This document shows positions 15,741-26,288 of a stretch of 36,251 nt of DNA, piece after piece; positions within the stretch are counted from its first letter, which is position 1; each line of letters opens with the position of its first letter. The notes under the pieces were generated by a model. It saw nothing but the letters and a program-made list of their open reading frames with translations, ran no database searches and was not told where the DNA came from. The stretch spans positions 1 through 36,251 of the forward strand of contig JAFNIQ010000013.1 of assembly GCA_017601395.1 (NCBI GenBank), written 5' to 3'. This DNA comes from Candidatus Brockarchaeota archaeon (lineage in GTDB: Archaea > Thermoproteota > EX4484-205 > JAAOZP01). The position numbers and the translations under genes were made by a program.

Positions 15741-16001
15741 TTGAGCAACCGGAGTGTCGAGGAGACTGTTAACAAGAGGCCGTTGAACGTTCTTAGAAGC
15801 ATGGTTGGCAAGAGGGTTTTCCTCAGGCTTAAAAACGATCACTCGGTATACAGGGGAATGCTGCTCAACGTGGATACTCAGATGAACCTTATTATGAGCG
15901 GTACAATGGAGTATGAGGGAGACAGGGAAGCCGTGAACTTCAACCTTGTGCTTGTCAGAGGGAGCAACATCCTTTTCGTAGGAAGATCCGAAGAGATATA
16001 G
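15741..16001 (+). CDS. LSm (Sm-like) RNA-binding protein
   Basis: 86 residues from TTG at 15741, the typical size of archaeal Sm proteins. Sm1 motif: 'GKRVFLRLKNDHSVYRGML' into 'DTQMNL'; Sm2 motif: 'LVLVRGSNILFV'. It should form a heptameric ring binding U-rich RNA and take part in RNA metabolism. The ATG at 15723 is possible but lies before the predicted transcription start. The tail meets the convergent DUF460 gene with only 4 bases between stops. Confidence 0.92.
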   Translation: MSNRSVEETVNKRPLNVLRSMVGKRVFLRLKNDHSVYRGMLLNVDTQMNLIMSGTMEYEGDREAVNFNLVLVRGSNILFVGRSEEI

Positions 16002-16005
16002 CTGC

Positions 16006-17115
16006 CTACTTTAAGCTCAGCTGAGTCAGTCTTTCAATCAGGGCTTCGGTCAGCAGGCTCCTCTTCCTGTTTAAAAGATCCCTGATGTCGCTCCTCCTCA
16101 CGTAGAGCCTCTCATCCTGCTTCTCCAAGGGTAGGCTTCTAATGTCGCAGAGCAGGAGACCATGGTAGGCAGCCTCCTTCACAGCCTCCTCGTCTACAGT
16201 GTCAGCATCCAGTATAAGGATCCTGACTCCTTTTAAAGAGAGGGCTTTAAAGATCTTCCTCAGATCCCCCTTAAGGGTTGCGGCAGCCACAACCATGCTG
16301 CTTACCTCGCTCTTAGCCTTCTTCGAAGTCAGCTCTGTGAACACGTCAACCTGGAGGAACTCGCCGGAACCCTTCTCCCGCCTCCCGAGAACCGGGCTTA
16401 AGCTCGTCAGCCTACTTGCCTCCGGCGTGAAGCTTACGATGCTTTTCAACCCGGCTTCTTTAGCGGGCTTCTTCAACTCCGTTTTCCTAAGCACGCTTCT
16501 AAGGCTTTCAAGCTTAAGCGTGAGAACCTCAACCTTTCTCCTTTCCTCGAGCAGCTGTTTCCTAAGCTGCTCAACAAGGTTTGCGTCAAAGCTTTGAACA
16601 GTCGTCTGAGATAGCCGCTCCCTAATCGAGCGTTCAGGCGGAATCCCCCTGATAAGATCGCTTTTAACCTCGTCTATGAGAGCCTCCTTAAAGTCGCTTA
16701 TCCGCCTCTCCACATTCAGCTCAATGTTTCTGAAATCGTTTTTAAAACTGTTGAAGGCCTTAAGCGCAGCATAGAGCGCTGAAGCCTGATGGTCATCCCC
16801 AATGCTGACACTCCTTTTAGAAGCATACTCGTTGATAACGCTGATCTTGTCCCCCAACGCTTCCTCCTTCCCTGTTTCAAACACGGCTAAGTTCAGCGAC
16901 TGAGCTAGCTCCCTGACTGCTCTAGGAGCCTCAGCCCTGTCGGTCGCTATCAGAACAGGATCTCCGACGCTCAAAGCTTCAAGAATTATGCTGCTCCTGT
17001 TCCAGTGTCTAAGACTCTTCAGGAGAAGCAGCTCCCCGCTTAGGTTCAGTACAGCCAGGCCAGCCGTGGTCCCGGGGTCGAAGCCGACTATGGTTTTCGG
17101 CAGGCGTTTAGACAC
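16006..17115 (-). CDS. DUF460 protein with RNase H-like/RuvC-type fold, short form
   Basis: 369 residues. The first about 120 residues carry the DUF460 RNase H-like core: 'VGFDPGTTAGLAV' (Asp13), 'LIATDRAEAPRAV', and 'DDHQASALYAA' near residue 106-116, matching the three acidic sites of RuvC/RNase H folds. A coiled coil (about 170-220) and a C-terminal domain with 'VRILILDADTVDEEAVKEA' follow. Known DUF460 proteins are usually around 600 residues, so this one is shorter, apparently missing a middle section. Suggested roles are nuclease or RNA/DNA-junction processing; none is proven. GTG start at 17115; an in-frame TGA upstream limits the extension. It lies 59 bases after MTAP on the same strand. 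Confidence 0.78.
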   Translation of the reverse strand: MSKRLPKTIVGFDPGTTAGLAVLNLSGELLLLKSLRHWNRSSIILEALSVGDPVLIATDRAEAPRAVRELAQSLNLAVFETGKEEALGDKISVINEYASKRSVSIGDDHQASALYAALKAFNSFKNDFRNIELNVERRISDFKEALIDEVKSDLIRGIPPERSIRERLSQTTVQSFDANLVEQLRKQLLEERRKVEVLTLKLESLRSVLRKTELKKPAKEAGLKSIVSFTPEASRLTSLSPVLGRREKGSGEFLQVDVFTELTSKKAKSEVSSMVVAAATLKGDLRKIFKALSLKGVRILILDADTVDEEAVKEAAYHGLLLCDIRSLPLEKQDERLYVRRSDIRDLLNRKRSLLTEALIERLTQLSLK

Positions 17116-17174
17116 GCGTATCCGTTTCCCCCGTCTGCTGAGCCCTCCTCAAAGCTATGGGATCCTCACCCTCC

Positions 17175-18029
17175 TTAATAGAGTGAAACATCCAGCACAG
17201 TACTGCAACCACACTTCCTTTCCCTAGGTATAACCGGGATTGTCTCATAGATAAGCTTATTGACGTTTGCAACATTCTCCCTCATGCTTTTAGCGACTCT
17301 TTCAGCCGTAACCGGCATTAAGCCGTATACATCCGTGTCAGTGATGAGCGCTATGCTGAGAAAACATATCTCAGCCTCCCTAGCCAAGTATGCTTCAGAA
17401 ACGGCTGTCATACCTACGACCGAAAACCCTAGGCTCTTGTAGAAGAGCGATTCAGCTCTTGTCGAGAACCTTGGGCCCTCAATAGTTACGTAGGTGAACG
17501 ATTTTCCCTCAGCCTCCTCCTCAGGCGTCGGATGAATCTTCACGTTGGGAAGCACCCTCCTACCTGAGTCGAGAAATATCCTCCTTAGCTCCGGGCAGAC
17601 CGGGTCGCTGAAGGGCACGTGCCCGACGACCCCGCCCTCGTAGAAGGAGAGGCTTCTCCTGTTCGTCGTCCTGTCGAAAAACTGGTCTACCACTACGAAC
17701 TCGTAGGGTTTTATGAACTCCGGCTGAAGGCTTCCGACGGCCGCTGGGCTTATTATCCTTGTTACACCCATTGTTTTGAAAGCCCAGACGTTCGCCCTAT
17801 AGTTAACCCTGTAGGGCGGTATTGTGTGGTGCCTGCCGTGCCTAGGCAGGAAGGCAACCTTCCTGTCCTTAACCCACCCTACTGTTACAAGGTCTGAGGG
17901 CGGCCCGTAGGGCGTGTATACTTTAAACTGTTTAGCGTCCTGGAGATAAGAAGGATCGTAGTTGCCTGTTCCCCCGAAAATACCGATTTCAGCTGTTTCA
18001 GGAGGCCTGTATCTTACGCTAGCGCACAT
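17175..18029 (-). CDS. mtnP: S-methyl-5'-thioadenosine phosphorylase
   Basis: 284 residues of the PNP/MTAP family. It cleaves 5'-methylthioadenosine with phosphate to adenine and 5-methylthioribose 1-phosphate. Clear motifs: 'GIFGGTGNYDP', 'LPRHGRHHTIPPYRVNYRANV', 'TIEGPRFSTRAES', 'VVGMTAVSEAYLAREAEI' and 'LITDTDVYG', with both adenine-contacting Asp residues kept, so it is MTAP rather than a guanosine phosphorylase. Cys273 and Cys275 form the C-terminal C-x-C motif reported in the thermostable Sulfolobus enzyme. Its product is the substrate of the MtnA-type isomerase at 26289. A TATA-like CATTTATTTATTT at about 18056-18069 (minus) implies a short leader. Confidence 0.93.
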   Translation of the reverse strand: MCASVRYRPPETAEIGIFGGTGNYDPSYLQDAKQFKVYTPYGPPSDLVTVGWVKDRKVAFLPRHGRHHTIPPYRVNYRANVWAFKTMGVTRIISPAAVGSLQPEFIKPYEFVVVDQFFDRTTNRRSLSFYEGGVVGHVPFSDPVCPELRRIFLDSGRRVLPNVKIHPTPEEEAEGKSFTYVTIEGPRFSTRAESLFYKSLGFSVVGMTAVSEAYLAREAEICFLSIALITDTDVYGLMPVTAERVAKSMRENVANVNKLIYETIPVIPRERKCGCSTVLDVSLY

Positions 18030-18088
18030 GGCTTGCTCGACTAGCCTCTATGGCTGAAATAAATAAATGTTTTCCCCTCTAAACCTGT

Positions 18089-20537
<2,449 letters not shown>

Positions 20538-21308
20538 ATGCTGCCGCCACTTATGAGGATGATGATTAAACCCGACTTGAAGGAGGCGGTGGAACAGCTT
20601 AAGAAGGCTGTTAGCACCAAGGAGTTCATCGCGCTAGTCTGCCTGTGCGAGGCGGACTACGTTGGAAGAGCAAGATCATTCCTAGAGAATGGTGAGAGAC
20701 TCCTAATCATCAAGGAGGACACTTCCTTCCTGATCCACAGGCCTCGCGGGCTTGAGCCCGTTAACTGGCAGCCTCCCCCTAATTACGTTGGGGTTACCGT
20801 CAAGGGGGATCATATTGTCCTCACTGTTAAAAGGGTGAGGAAGCCTGAGAAAGTCGTGGTGAGAATACACAAAGTGAGAAGCATTTTCTCAGGAAGGCTC
20901 GAGGATAAGGGGGGATTCCAAATGTACTTGAGCGAGAAGGAGATTTCTGAAATTCTCCGCATGCACCCTGAGCTCGTAGAGGAAGGGTTTAGAGTAACAT
21001 CTGCGGAAGCAAGGGAGAAAACCGGGGTTGTTGACATCGTTGGGGTTGACGCGAACAACCGTAGAACAATAGTGGAAATAAAGAAGGACAGGGCGGGGTT
21101 GGAGGCTGTTAGACAGTTGACAAGATATGCTGGAGGCATTGGCCAAGGCGTCAGGATCGTGCTCTTAGCCCCAGGCGTTACGGAGGAGGCTGAGAGAATG
21201 CTTAGGAGAAACAGGATGGAGTTTAGGAGGATCAGCATGCTCGATTTGACGAAGATACTTGTGCGCGAGAGAAGCTTGGAGAAGAGCGGTATTAAAAAGT
21301 ATCTCTAG
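20538..21308 (+). CDS. nucS: Endonuclease NucS/EndoMS (DUF91 family)
   Basis: 256 residues. The N-terminal beta-barrel DNA-binding domain (about 20-115, including 'ADYVGRARSFLENGERLLIIK') is followed by the RecB-like nuclease domain (about 130-235). The catalytic residues lie in 'GVVDIVGVDANNRRTIVEIKK' and 'RQLTRYAGG', giving the Asp, Glu-x-Lys and Gln-x-x-x-Tyr set of this superfamily. NucS cleaves both strands at mismatches and associates with PCNA; the C-terminal 'SGIKKYL' may be a degenerate PCNA contact. The start at ATG 20538 is plausible. Further in-frame ATGs lie at 20553, 20559 and 20562. Confidence 0.9.
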   Translation: MLPPLMRMMIKPDLKEAVEQLKKAVSTKEFIALVCLCEADYVGRARSFLENGERLLIIKEDTSFLIHRPRGLEPVNWQPPPNYVGVTVKGDHIVLTVKRVRKPEKVVVRIHKVRSIFSGRLEDKGGFQMYLSEKEISEILRMHPELVEEGFRVTSAEAREKTGVVDIVGVDANNRRTIVEIKKDRAGLEAVRQLTRYAGGIGQGVRIVLLAPGVTEEAERMLRRNRMEFRRISMLDLTKILVRERSLEKSGIKKYL

Positions 21309-21318
21309 GCCTCATCCC

Positions 21319-22449
21319 TCAGCCAGACTTGAACAGCCATTCTTCAAACTTTTCAGAATACCTCATTTTCTCATCGTGTTTACTCTTCAGCTCGGTTATC
21401 AGTCTGACGGGGGCAGGGTCAACCCCCCGCAGTATTGCAAGATAATAGCTCACCCAGTCCCCCATGATTATTGCTGAAAGCATTTCCTCAAGCATAGTTT
21501 CGCCCAGCGGTTTAACCATGCTTAACCCAACACCCTCTCGTTTAATCGTTGAAACAAGCTGGTTTACGCTTTCAGCAAGATAAGGGTTTTTGAAACGGCT
21601 GTCGATGAAAACAACATGGAGAAGCTCCTTGAAATCAATCTTCTCCCATGCTTCAACCTCGTTATGGTTTGCCTCCGGAAGCTGGTCGCACATAGCCCTC
21701 ATCTTAGCGTTCTCATTAATCTGATCCTTAAACCGCAGGGCTACAGACTTCAAGTGGCCCATGGAGTATATGATGGGGAGTTTCCCATGTAGCCTGGCAG
21801 CTAGCTGTTTAGCAGGATTCCGACTTAAAGGGTTCTCCGGGGTAAGCTTATTATTGTACTCTTCAACCAGCCTTTGGGCTTCAGCCAGCTCACCCTCGCC
21901 CACAAGTGGAAAACCTATTTCCTCAGCCACCTTCAACAACGGTATAAAGAGCAGGGGGAGAGCTGACCTAGGCGTGTACCCCGATGGAACCCCTAGGAAC
22001 GGTATTCTAAGCTTGGAACAAGCCTTCTCCAGCAGACCGTTGGAGGCGATTGCAACAATGTGTGAACCCTTCTCGTAAGCCTGCTTGAAAGCCTCCAGGG
22101 TTTCCTCAGTGTTTCCGGAGTAGCTAACCGCCACCACCAGGCTGTTCTCATCCACGTGCCGAGGCAGGTCGTAGTCCCTGATTATGGAGACGCTTAAAGG
22201 GATGTTATTTTGAGAAAGGTCTTTGAAAAGATCCCCGCCTATGGCTGAACCGCCCATTCCGCACACAACAATCTCCTTGACGTTCCTGTAGTCCCTGGGG
22301 AGAGCCAGGCCCCGGGACAGTGTCACCGCCTCTTTCAACAGCCTTGGGAACGAGGATATCATCATCCCCATGTTTCCCTTGTCGACCATCCTGATTGCTT
22401 CAACATCGTCAAGCATCGAAATGCTGTTTGAACACGCTTCAGGCTTCAA
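21319..22449 (-). CDS. Bifunctional phosphoglucose/phosphomannose isomerase
   Basis: 376 residues. A double SIS-domain aldose-ketose isomerase of the archaeal PGI/PMI type, interconverting glucose-6-P, mannose-6-P and fructose-6-P. Motifs: 'VCGMGGSAIGGDL' (about 62-74), 'SYSGNTEETLEAF' (about 109-121), the substrate Arg in 'SGYTPRSALPLL' (about 156-167) and 'LPEANHNEVEAW' with Glu259 and His262 as acid/base residues. Start TTG at 22449, 7 bases after a strong GAGGAGG ribosome site. It is divergent from the DedA gene. Activity of both kinds is inferred from family membership. Confidence 0.9.
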   Translation of the reverse strand: MKPEACSNSISMLDDVEAIRMVDKGNMGMMISSFPRLLKEAVTLSRGLALPRDYRNVKEIVVCGMGGSAIGGDLFKDLSQNNIPLSVSIIRDYDLPRHVDENSLVVAVSYSGNTEETLEAFKQAYEKGSHIVAIASNGLLEKACSKLRIPFLGVPSGYTPRSALPLLFIPLLKVAEEIGFPLVGEGELAEAQRLVEEYNNKLTPENPLSRNPAKQLAARLHGKLPIIYSMGHLKSVALRFKDQINENAKMRAMCDQLPEANHNEVEAWEKIDFKELLHVVFIDSRFKNPYLAESVNQLVSTIKREGVGLSMVKPLGETMLEEMLSAIIMGDWVSYYLAILRGVDPAPVRLITELKSKHDEKMRYSEKFEEWLFKSG

Positions 22450-22567
22450 CCGTTATCCTCCTCTGCCTCTTGGGAATAAGCGTCTTCCTTAAGAAAGTTT
22501 TTTAAAGGTTTCCTCGCCGGCTAAGCATTAATAAGGGCTCTGCGCAGAAGGCGAGGGAGGCCTGGAG

Positions 22568-23308
22568 TTGAAGCTGGACGTTAAGCTGCTGCTTTCAATA
22601 ATCGTGGTTATAGCAATCATCATGGTTAACGTTGCCCCCAGGGTTTTCTCCGAGTATTTCAACCAGATTCAGGAGGCAATGTTGAAAGGAGGATTGCTCG
22701 GCTTCTACCTGCTCATGGTTATCCAATCGATTATAGCGGTTATACCCGCTGAAGCAGTGCTGATTATGGGCGGCTCTGCTTTCGGCTTCGAAGCCTCCTC
22801 AGTGTCTGGGACACTCGGACTGATGAGCGGCGCCCTGATAAACTATGCGATAGGCTTAAAGTTTGGAAGACCTCTGGTTGAAAGGCTGGTGAACGGGGAA
22901 CAGCTGGAGAAAGTGGAGAATCTTTTCGTTAAACACGGGTATAAAATAATTTTCGCAGCCAGATTCATACCCTGGATTTCCTTCGACGCCGTATCCTACT
23001 TCGCTGGGGCGACTGGAATAGCCTTAGCATCGTTCACCGTCGCAACCTTCTTAGGGACGGTTCCAAGAGCCCTCTTCTACAGCTATATGGGTGAGAAGGT
23101 TGGAACAAGCATCAGCGAGGGGGATGTTACTCTGCTGAACTACCTGCTTCTCGCGACGTTTATAGCAGTAGTGTTACTAATACTGGTTTCCCGCAGGGAG
23201 AAGACTAGTCGAAAGCCTGTTGAAGAAGACGGAGGGGCATCCCTATCAGCGCCACCTCTCTCCGAGACGGGTTATAGTCCAGCAGCCCCTCTAAGTGCAG
23301 CCTCTTAA
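22568..23308 (+). CDS. DedA/VTT-family membrane protein with an extended tail
   Basis: 246 residues. An N-terminal hydrophobic helix, then the VTT/DedA domain ('IPAEAVLIMGGSAFGF', 'KFGRPLVERL', 'FIPWISFDAVSYFAGATGI', about 55-185) and a final transmembrane helix (about 190-210). DedA proteins are transporters or flippases that matter for membrane homeostasis. The last about 35 residues ('EEDGGASLSAPPLSETGYS' region) are low-complexity and overlap the 3' end of the convergent Orc-like gene by 104 bases, suggesting the original stop was lost. Start TTG at 22568, with a GGGAGG ribosome site upstream. Confidence 0.85.
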   Translation: MKLDVKLLLSIIVVIAIIMVNVAPRVFSEYFNQIQEAMLKGGLLGFYLLMVIQSIIAVIPAEAVLIMGGSAFGFEASSVSGTLGLMSGALINYAIGLKFGRPLVERLVNGEQLEKVENLFVKHGYKIIFAARFIPWISFDAVSYFAGATGIALASFTVATFLGTVPRALFYSYMGEKVGTSISEGDVTLLNYLLLATFIAVVLLILVSRREKTSRKPVEEDGGASLSAPPLSETGYSPAAPLSAAS

Positions 23309-24320
23309 GCTTCTCAACAACGTTGCTATCCCTCGTTCGAACACCATGCTCCTCAAGCGTCTTGAAGCCTATGAAAGGCTCCTCGCAAGACTCGAAAACG
23401 CGTAGAAGCCTCTCGACAAGCCGGCGTACTTCAGGATCCTGAGAGAAAACCGTTTTCAAATCCTCCGGAGTAATAATGCTTTCAATCCTGAACTGGGCCT
23501 CTCTCACATGTTCGGGAACCACTCTGGAAGACCCCTCGTAGCTCGCGTTAAGCCCGCTTGCAAGCAGGAGCTCAATGCCATACCTTGCTGAACCATACCC
23601 GAATCTTTCAGTCAGCCTACCTATAAAGTATACGAGGGAATCGTCGACACTGTTTTCGTTGAAGGAGAGCTCCACCCTGTCCTTAAGTATGACCGATATT
23701 TCTTCAGCACTGTATGGTTTGAAGCTCCTGCCTATCTTCCAGAAGAAGGAGGTTGCCCAAGAGTCTTTAACCTTACGGGAAACATCCTCTATCCCGATGA
23801 GTATCAGGATTAACTTAACCCTGTCCTCATACTCCTCTGAAATCTTTAAAAGATCCGTGAAAAACCTGCTTCTAACACCGCTAAGGAAACTGTCGAAATC
23901 ATCCAGGACAAGCAGGAAGCTACTGCCTGATTTTTCAAGATAGTCGAAGACCGTGAAAAGGAGCTCCCTGCTGCCGTATCCCCTGCCAGGTATGTTGGGC
24001 ATTAGGCTGAGCGCAATCATCTGCGCGAGAGTGAAGTCTGAGGAAGCAAACCTGGTGTTTAAATGCCTGTATTCAAGCTTAATACTCCTCTGGCTGCAGT
24101 ATTTTAAAACCTGTTCAGAAGCCTTCTTCACAGTGACGGTTTTACCCGAGCCGCTTGGACCGTTTACAACCATGGCTTTCAGTGGAAGCCTGCCTTCTAG
24201 GAAGCCTATTACAGTGTTGAATATCTCAAGCTGGTGTGCCTCCCTATTGGGAATTCTTTCAGGAATGTAGCTTGCACTAAGCCTGTGAAGCCCATCCTTC
24301 TTGAAGACTAGGCTCTTCAT
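23205..24320 (-). CDS. Orc1/Cdc6-like AAA+ ATPase with winged-helix C-terminus
   Basis: 371 residues: 'YIPERIPNREAHQ' (the Orc1/Cdc6 initiator-specific opening, about 18-30), Walker A 'NGPSGSGKTVTVKK' (about 53-66), Walker B 'LLVLDDFDSF' (about 136-145), sensor 1 region 'ILILIGIEDV', a lid domain and a winged helix to the end ('ALIGMPLRLLQQAFD'). In the Walker B the catalytic Glu of the usual 'LDExD' is Asp141. It could be a diverged replication initiator or an Orc-derived ATPase with another role. The ATG at 24320 overlaps the stop of the preceding dehydrogenase (ATGA), so translation is coupled. It overlaps DedA's 3' end by 104 bases. Confidence 0.82.
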   Translation of the reverse strand: MKSLVFKKDGLHRLSASYIPERIPNREAHQLEIFNTVIGFLEGRLPLKAMVVNGPSGSGKTVTVKKASEQVLKYCSQRSIKLEYRHLNTRFASSDFTLAQMIALSLMPNIPGRGYGSRELLFTVFDYLEKSGSSFLLVLDDFDSFLSGVRSRFFTDLLKISEEYEDRVKLILILIGIEDVSRKVKDSWATSFFWKIGRSFKPYSAEEISVILKDRVELSFNENSVDDSLVYFIGRLTERFGYGSARYGIELLLASGLNASYEGSSRVVPEHVREAQFRIESIITPEDLKTVFSQDPEVRRLVERLLRVFESCEEPFIGFKTLEEHGVRTRDSNVVEKLKRLHLEGLLDYNPSRREVALIGMPLRLLQQAFD

Positions 24321-25546
24321 CTCGCATCTGACAATAAGCGTTTGGATTCCTCTAGAACCGCGTCTCCCATTTCGCTCGTCTTAGAGTCTCCACCCATGTC
24401 TGGAGTCCTACACCTGCCGCTTGCCAAAACATTCTCCACAGCGGTCTCAATTATCCTAGAGGCCTCTAGCAGACGCTTATCCCCGCTTCTGCTCCACAAG
24501 TGTTCAAGCATGAGGGAGAACGAGAGTATTGCTGCAACAGGGTTAGCTATGTTCATGCCAGCCTTGTCGGGAGCACTTCCATGAACAGGCTCAAACATTG
24601 AAACGCCCTCGGGATTAATGTTTCCACTCGGCGCGAAACCTAGCCCGCCCTGGATCGCAGCCCCCAAGTCCGTTAAAATGTCTCCGAACATGTTCGGTGC
24701 AACGATTATCTTGAAGCGCCAAGGGTTTAAAACCATGTGGAGCGCCGCAGCGTCAACATACATGAATTCTATCCTAACCCTGTCAGCATACTCTTCGCCT
24801 ACTTTCTCGGCAACCTCCCTCCATAGGCCATATGCTTCAGTAAGCACGTTAGCCTTGTCGACGAAGGTTAAGAGTTTCAAGCCTTTTCTAACAGCGTATT
24901 CGAAACCATATCTCACTATTCTTTCAGCGCCCTTAACCGATATCACCCCTATTTGAAAAGCCTCGCCGTGCTTACTTTCAACCTCAACCCTGTACCTGCT
25001 CCCCCTGGCCCCGCCGGTTTCAACAGTGTAGTCGAAGACGCTCGAGCATCCTTCACACACCCTTCCACCCAAGTCTACGTAGAAATCCTCAGTGTTTTCA
25101 CGTATGACTACGAAGTCGACACTACTATTCTCAGGTATTTTCAAAGGTGTTGAAACACCTTTAAGAAGCCGGACTGGCCGGAGGTTAACGTAAAGATCCA
25201 GCGAGAAGCGCATCCTTAGGAGAATACCTTTCTCGAGAACCCCCGGTTTAACCCTAGGGTCCCCGACGGCTCCGAAGAAAATCGCGTCGAAACCCTTCAG
25301 TCTCTTCAAAGTATAGTCTGAAAGTGTTTCACCGGTTTTAAGGTAATGGTTAGCACCATTGGGAAACTCCTCGAAAACCATCGGGATGCCCATGGCTTCA
25401 AGCAGGCCTCCTCCCACTTTAACAGCCTCCCTCACCACCTCGGGCCCAATCCCATCGCCAGGCATTAAAGCAACCCTGTACGGTGACAAAGCTATGTTGA
25501 CCACTCGTGGTCCGGATATATGTTTTTCCGCCAGACTACTCTTCAA
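24317..25546 (-). CDS. Isocitrate/isopropylmalate dehydrogenase-family oxidative decarboxylase, tartrate/malate-type
   Basis: 409 residues of the beta-decarboxylating dehydrogenase family. It opens with 'RVALMPGDGIGPEVV' and has 'DLYVNLRPVRLLKG' (substrate Arg site), 'VIRENTEDFYVD' (Tyr kept), 'VDKANVL' (Lys), 'YVDAAALHMV' (Asp), and the Mg site 'NMFGDILTDLGAAIQGGLGF'. All catalytic positions are present. The 'YVNLRPVRLL.GV..PL' stretch is closer to tartrate/malate-type (TtuC) relatives than to LeuB, and the substrate may be a 2-hydroxy-dicarboxylate; this is not decided. Start TTG at 25546 overlaps the TGA of the DeoC-like gene by 4 bases, and its own stop overlaps the Orc-like gene. No leuA/C/D genes are nearby, which argues against a leucine-pathway role. 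Confidence 0.84.
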   Translation of the reverse strand: MKSSLAEKHISGPRVVNIALSPYRVALMPGDGIGPEVVREAVKVGGGLLEAMGIPMVFEEFPNGANHYLKTGETLSDYTLKRLKGFDAIFFGAVGDPRVKPGVLEKGILLRMRFSLDLYVNLRPVRLLKGVSTPLKIPENSSVDFVVIRENTEDFYVDLGGRVCEGCSSVFDYTVETGGARGSRYRVEVESKHGEAFQIGVISVKGAERIVRYGFEYAVRKGLKLLTFVDKANVLTEAYGLWREVAEKVGEEYADRVRIEFMYVDAAALHMVLNPWRFKIIVAPNMFGDILTDLGAAIQGGLGFAPSGNINPEGVSMFEPVHGSAPDKAGMNIANPVAAILSFSLMLEHLWSRSGDKRLLEASRIIETAVENVLASGRCRTPDMGGDSKTSEMGDAVLEESKRLLSDAR

Positions 25547-26244
25547 GCCGTTTTTTCAGAACCTTCTTCCGAAACAACCCTGTAGTCCACCGTGCATACT
25601 TTACGAACGCCGTTTTCAAACAGGTTACGCAAATCCCGTAAGGAACCCAGCCTGCAGTGAGCCTCAACCATAACATCCTGTTCGACAGTGCCGATAATCC
25701 TCAGCTCTTTAAGACTCATGTTCCTCAAGCCGAAGCCTGCTGAGAAAACCACCGTGTCGAAACCAGATGTTTCGAAAATACTGGTGAGCTCTCTCAACTG
25801 CTTCTCTGAAACCAGGTCCATCTCGACGACCGGTTTAACGTTTTTCAAGCCGACTAGCTGAGAGCCCTCCGTAATTCTAGAGAGCTCAGATTCGAACTCT
25901 ACGACCCTACTGTCCAGATAGTTCCCCAAATTCGGGTAGAAGTAGACTTCTTCAACACCATGCTCAGAGGCAAGCCTGGCCTCCATCATTTTCAGCTCGA
26001 CAGGCGCCAAACCGGTTGGGAAAGATATCATTGTAGACAACTTTAGACCAGTATTCTCAAGGACGGTTGCAGCCTCCCCCAGGTATACGCTGGGTATGCA
26101 GACATCCCTAATACCGTGTTTCAAGGCCTCCGTGCAAACCTCGTATATGTCGCTCAGCTTAACACCAGGCCTCACTCCGGAGGCAACTATTATCTCGGCA
26201 GGCTTGAAGACCCAGGCTCCCTGCCTTCCAGCGTCGCGCCCCAT
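25543..26244 (-). CDS. DeoC-fold aldolase-like protein lacking the catalytic residues
   Basis: 233 residues with clear DeoC/deoxyribose-phosphate aldolase landmarks: 'RDVCIPSVYLGEA' (family 'VCVNPSYV'), 'MISFPTGLAPVELKMMEAR' (family 'IGFPLGATTTEVK'), 'KPVVEMDLVSEKQL', and 'VVFSAGFG'. Yet the Schiff-base Lys ('KTSTGF') is Val166, the second Lys ('VKASGGIR') is Glu194, and the catalytic Asp ('EVDMVIN') is Tyr101. The N-terminal 'DHT.LKP' motif is also gone. This should not be a class I aldolase; it may bind a sugar phosphate or act structurally. The frame is intact and constrained, so it is not a decayed gene. It is the first gene of a three-gene coupled operon (with the dehydrogenase and Orc-like ATPase), with a TATA box giving a leaderless ATG. 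Confidence 0.78.
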   Translation of the reverse strand: MGRDAGRQGAWVFKPAEIIVASGVRPGVKLSDIYEVCTEALKHGIRDVCIPSVYLGEAATVLENTGLKLSTMISFPTGLAPVELKMMEARLASEHGVEEVYFYPNLGNYLDSRVVEFESELSRITEGSQLVGLKNVKPVVEMDLVSEKQLRELTSIFETSGFDTVVFSAGFGLRNMSLKELRIIGTVEQDVMVEAHCRLGSLRDLRNLFENGVRKVCTVDYRVVSEEGSEKTA

Positions 26245-26260
26245 ACGTGATGCTTAGTGA

Positions 26261-26277
26261 GGGATAAAGATAAAAAC
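26261..26277. promoter_or_regulatory. Shared divergent promoter of the deoC-like operon and mtnA
   Basis: A GATAAAGATAAAAAC stretch reads on the minus strand as GTTTTTATCTTTATC, a TATA-like box centred 26 bases from the ATG at 26244. It also offers a box for the plus gene starting near 26289. The two genes are only 44 bases apart. Confidence 0.5.
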
Positions 26278-26288
26278 TTCCGGAACAT

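Noticed and set aside
20810-21238. 142-codon minus-strand open frame opposite nucS
   Set aside because: The plus strand encodes complete NucS catalytic motifs, so this is a shadow frame.
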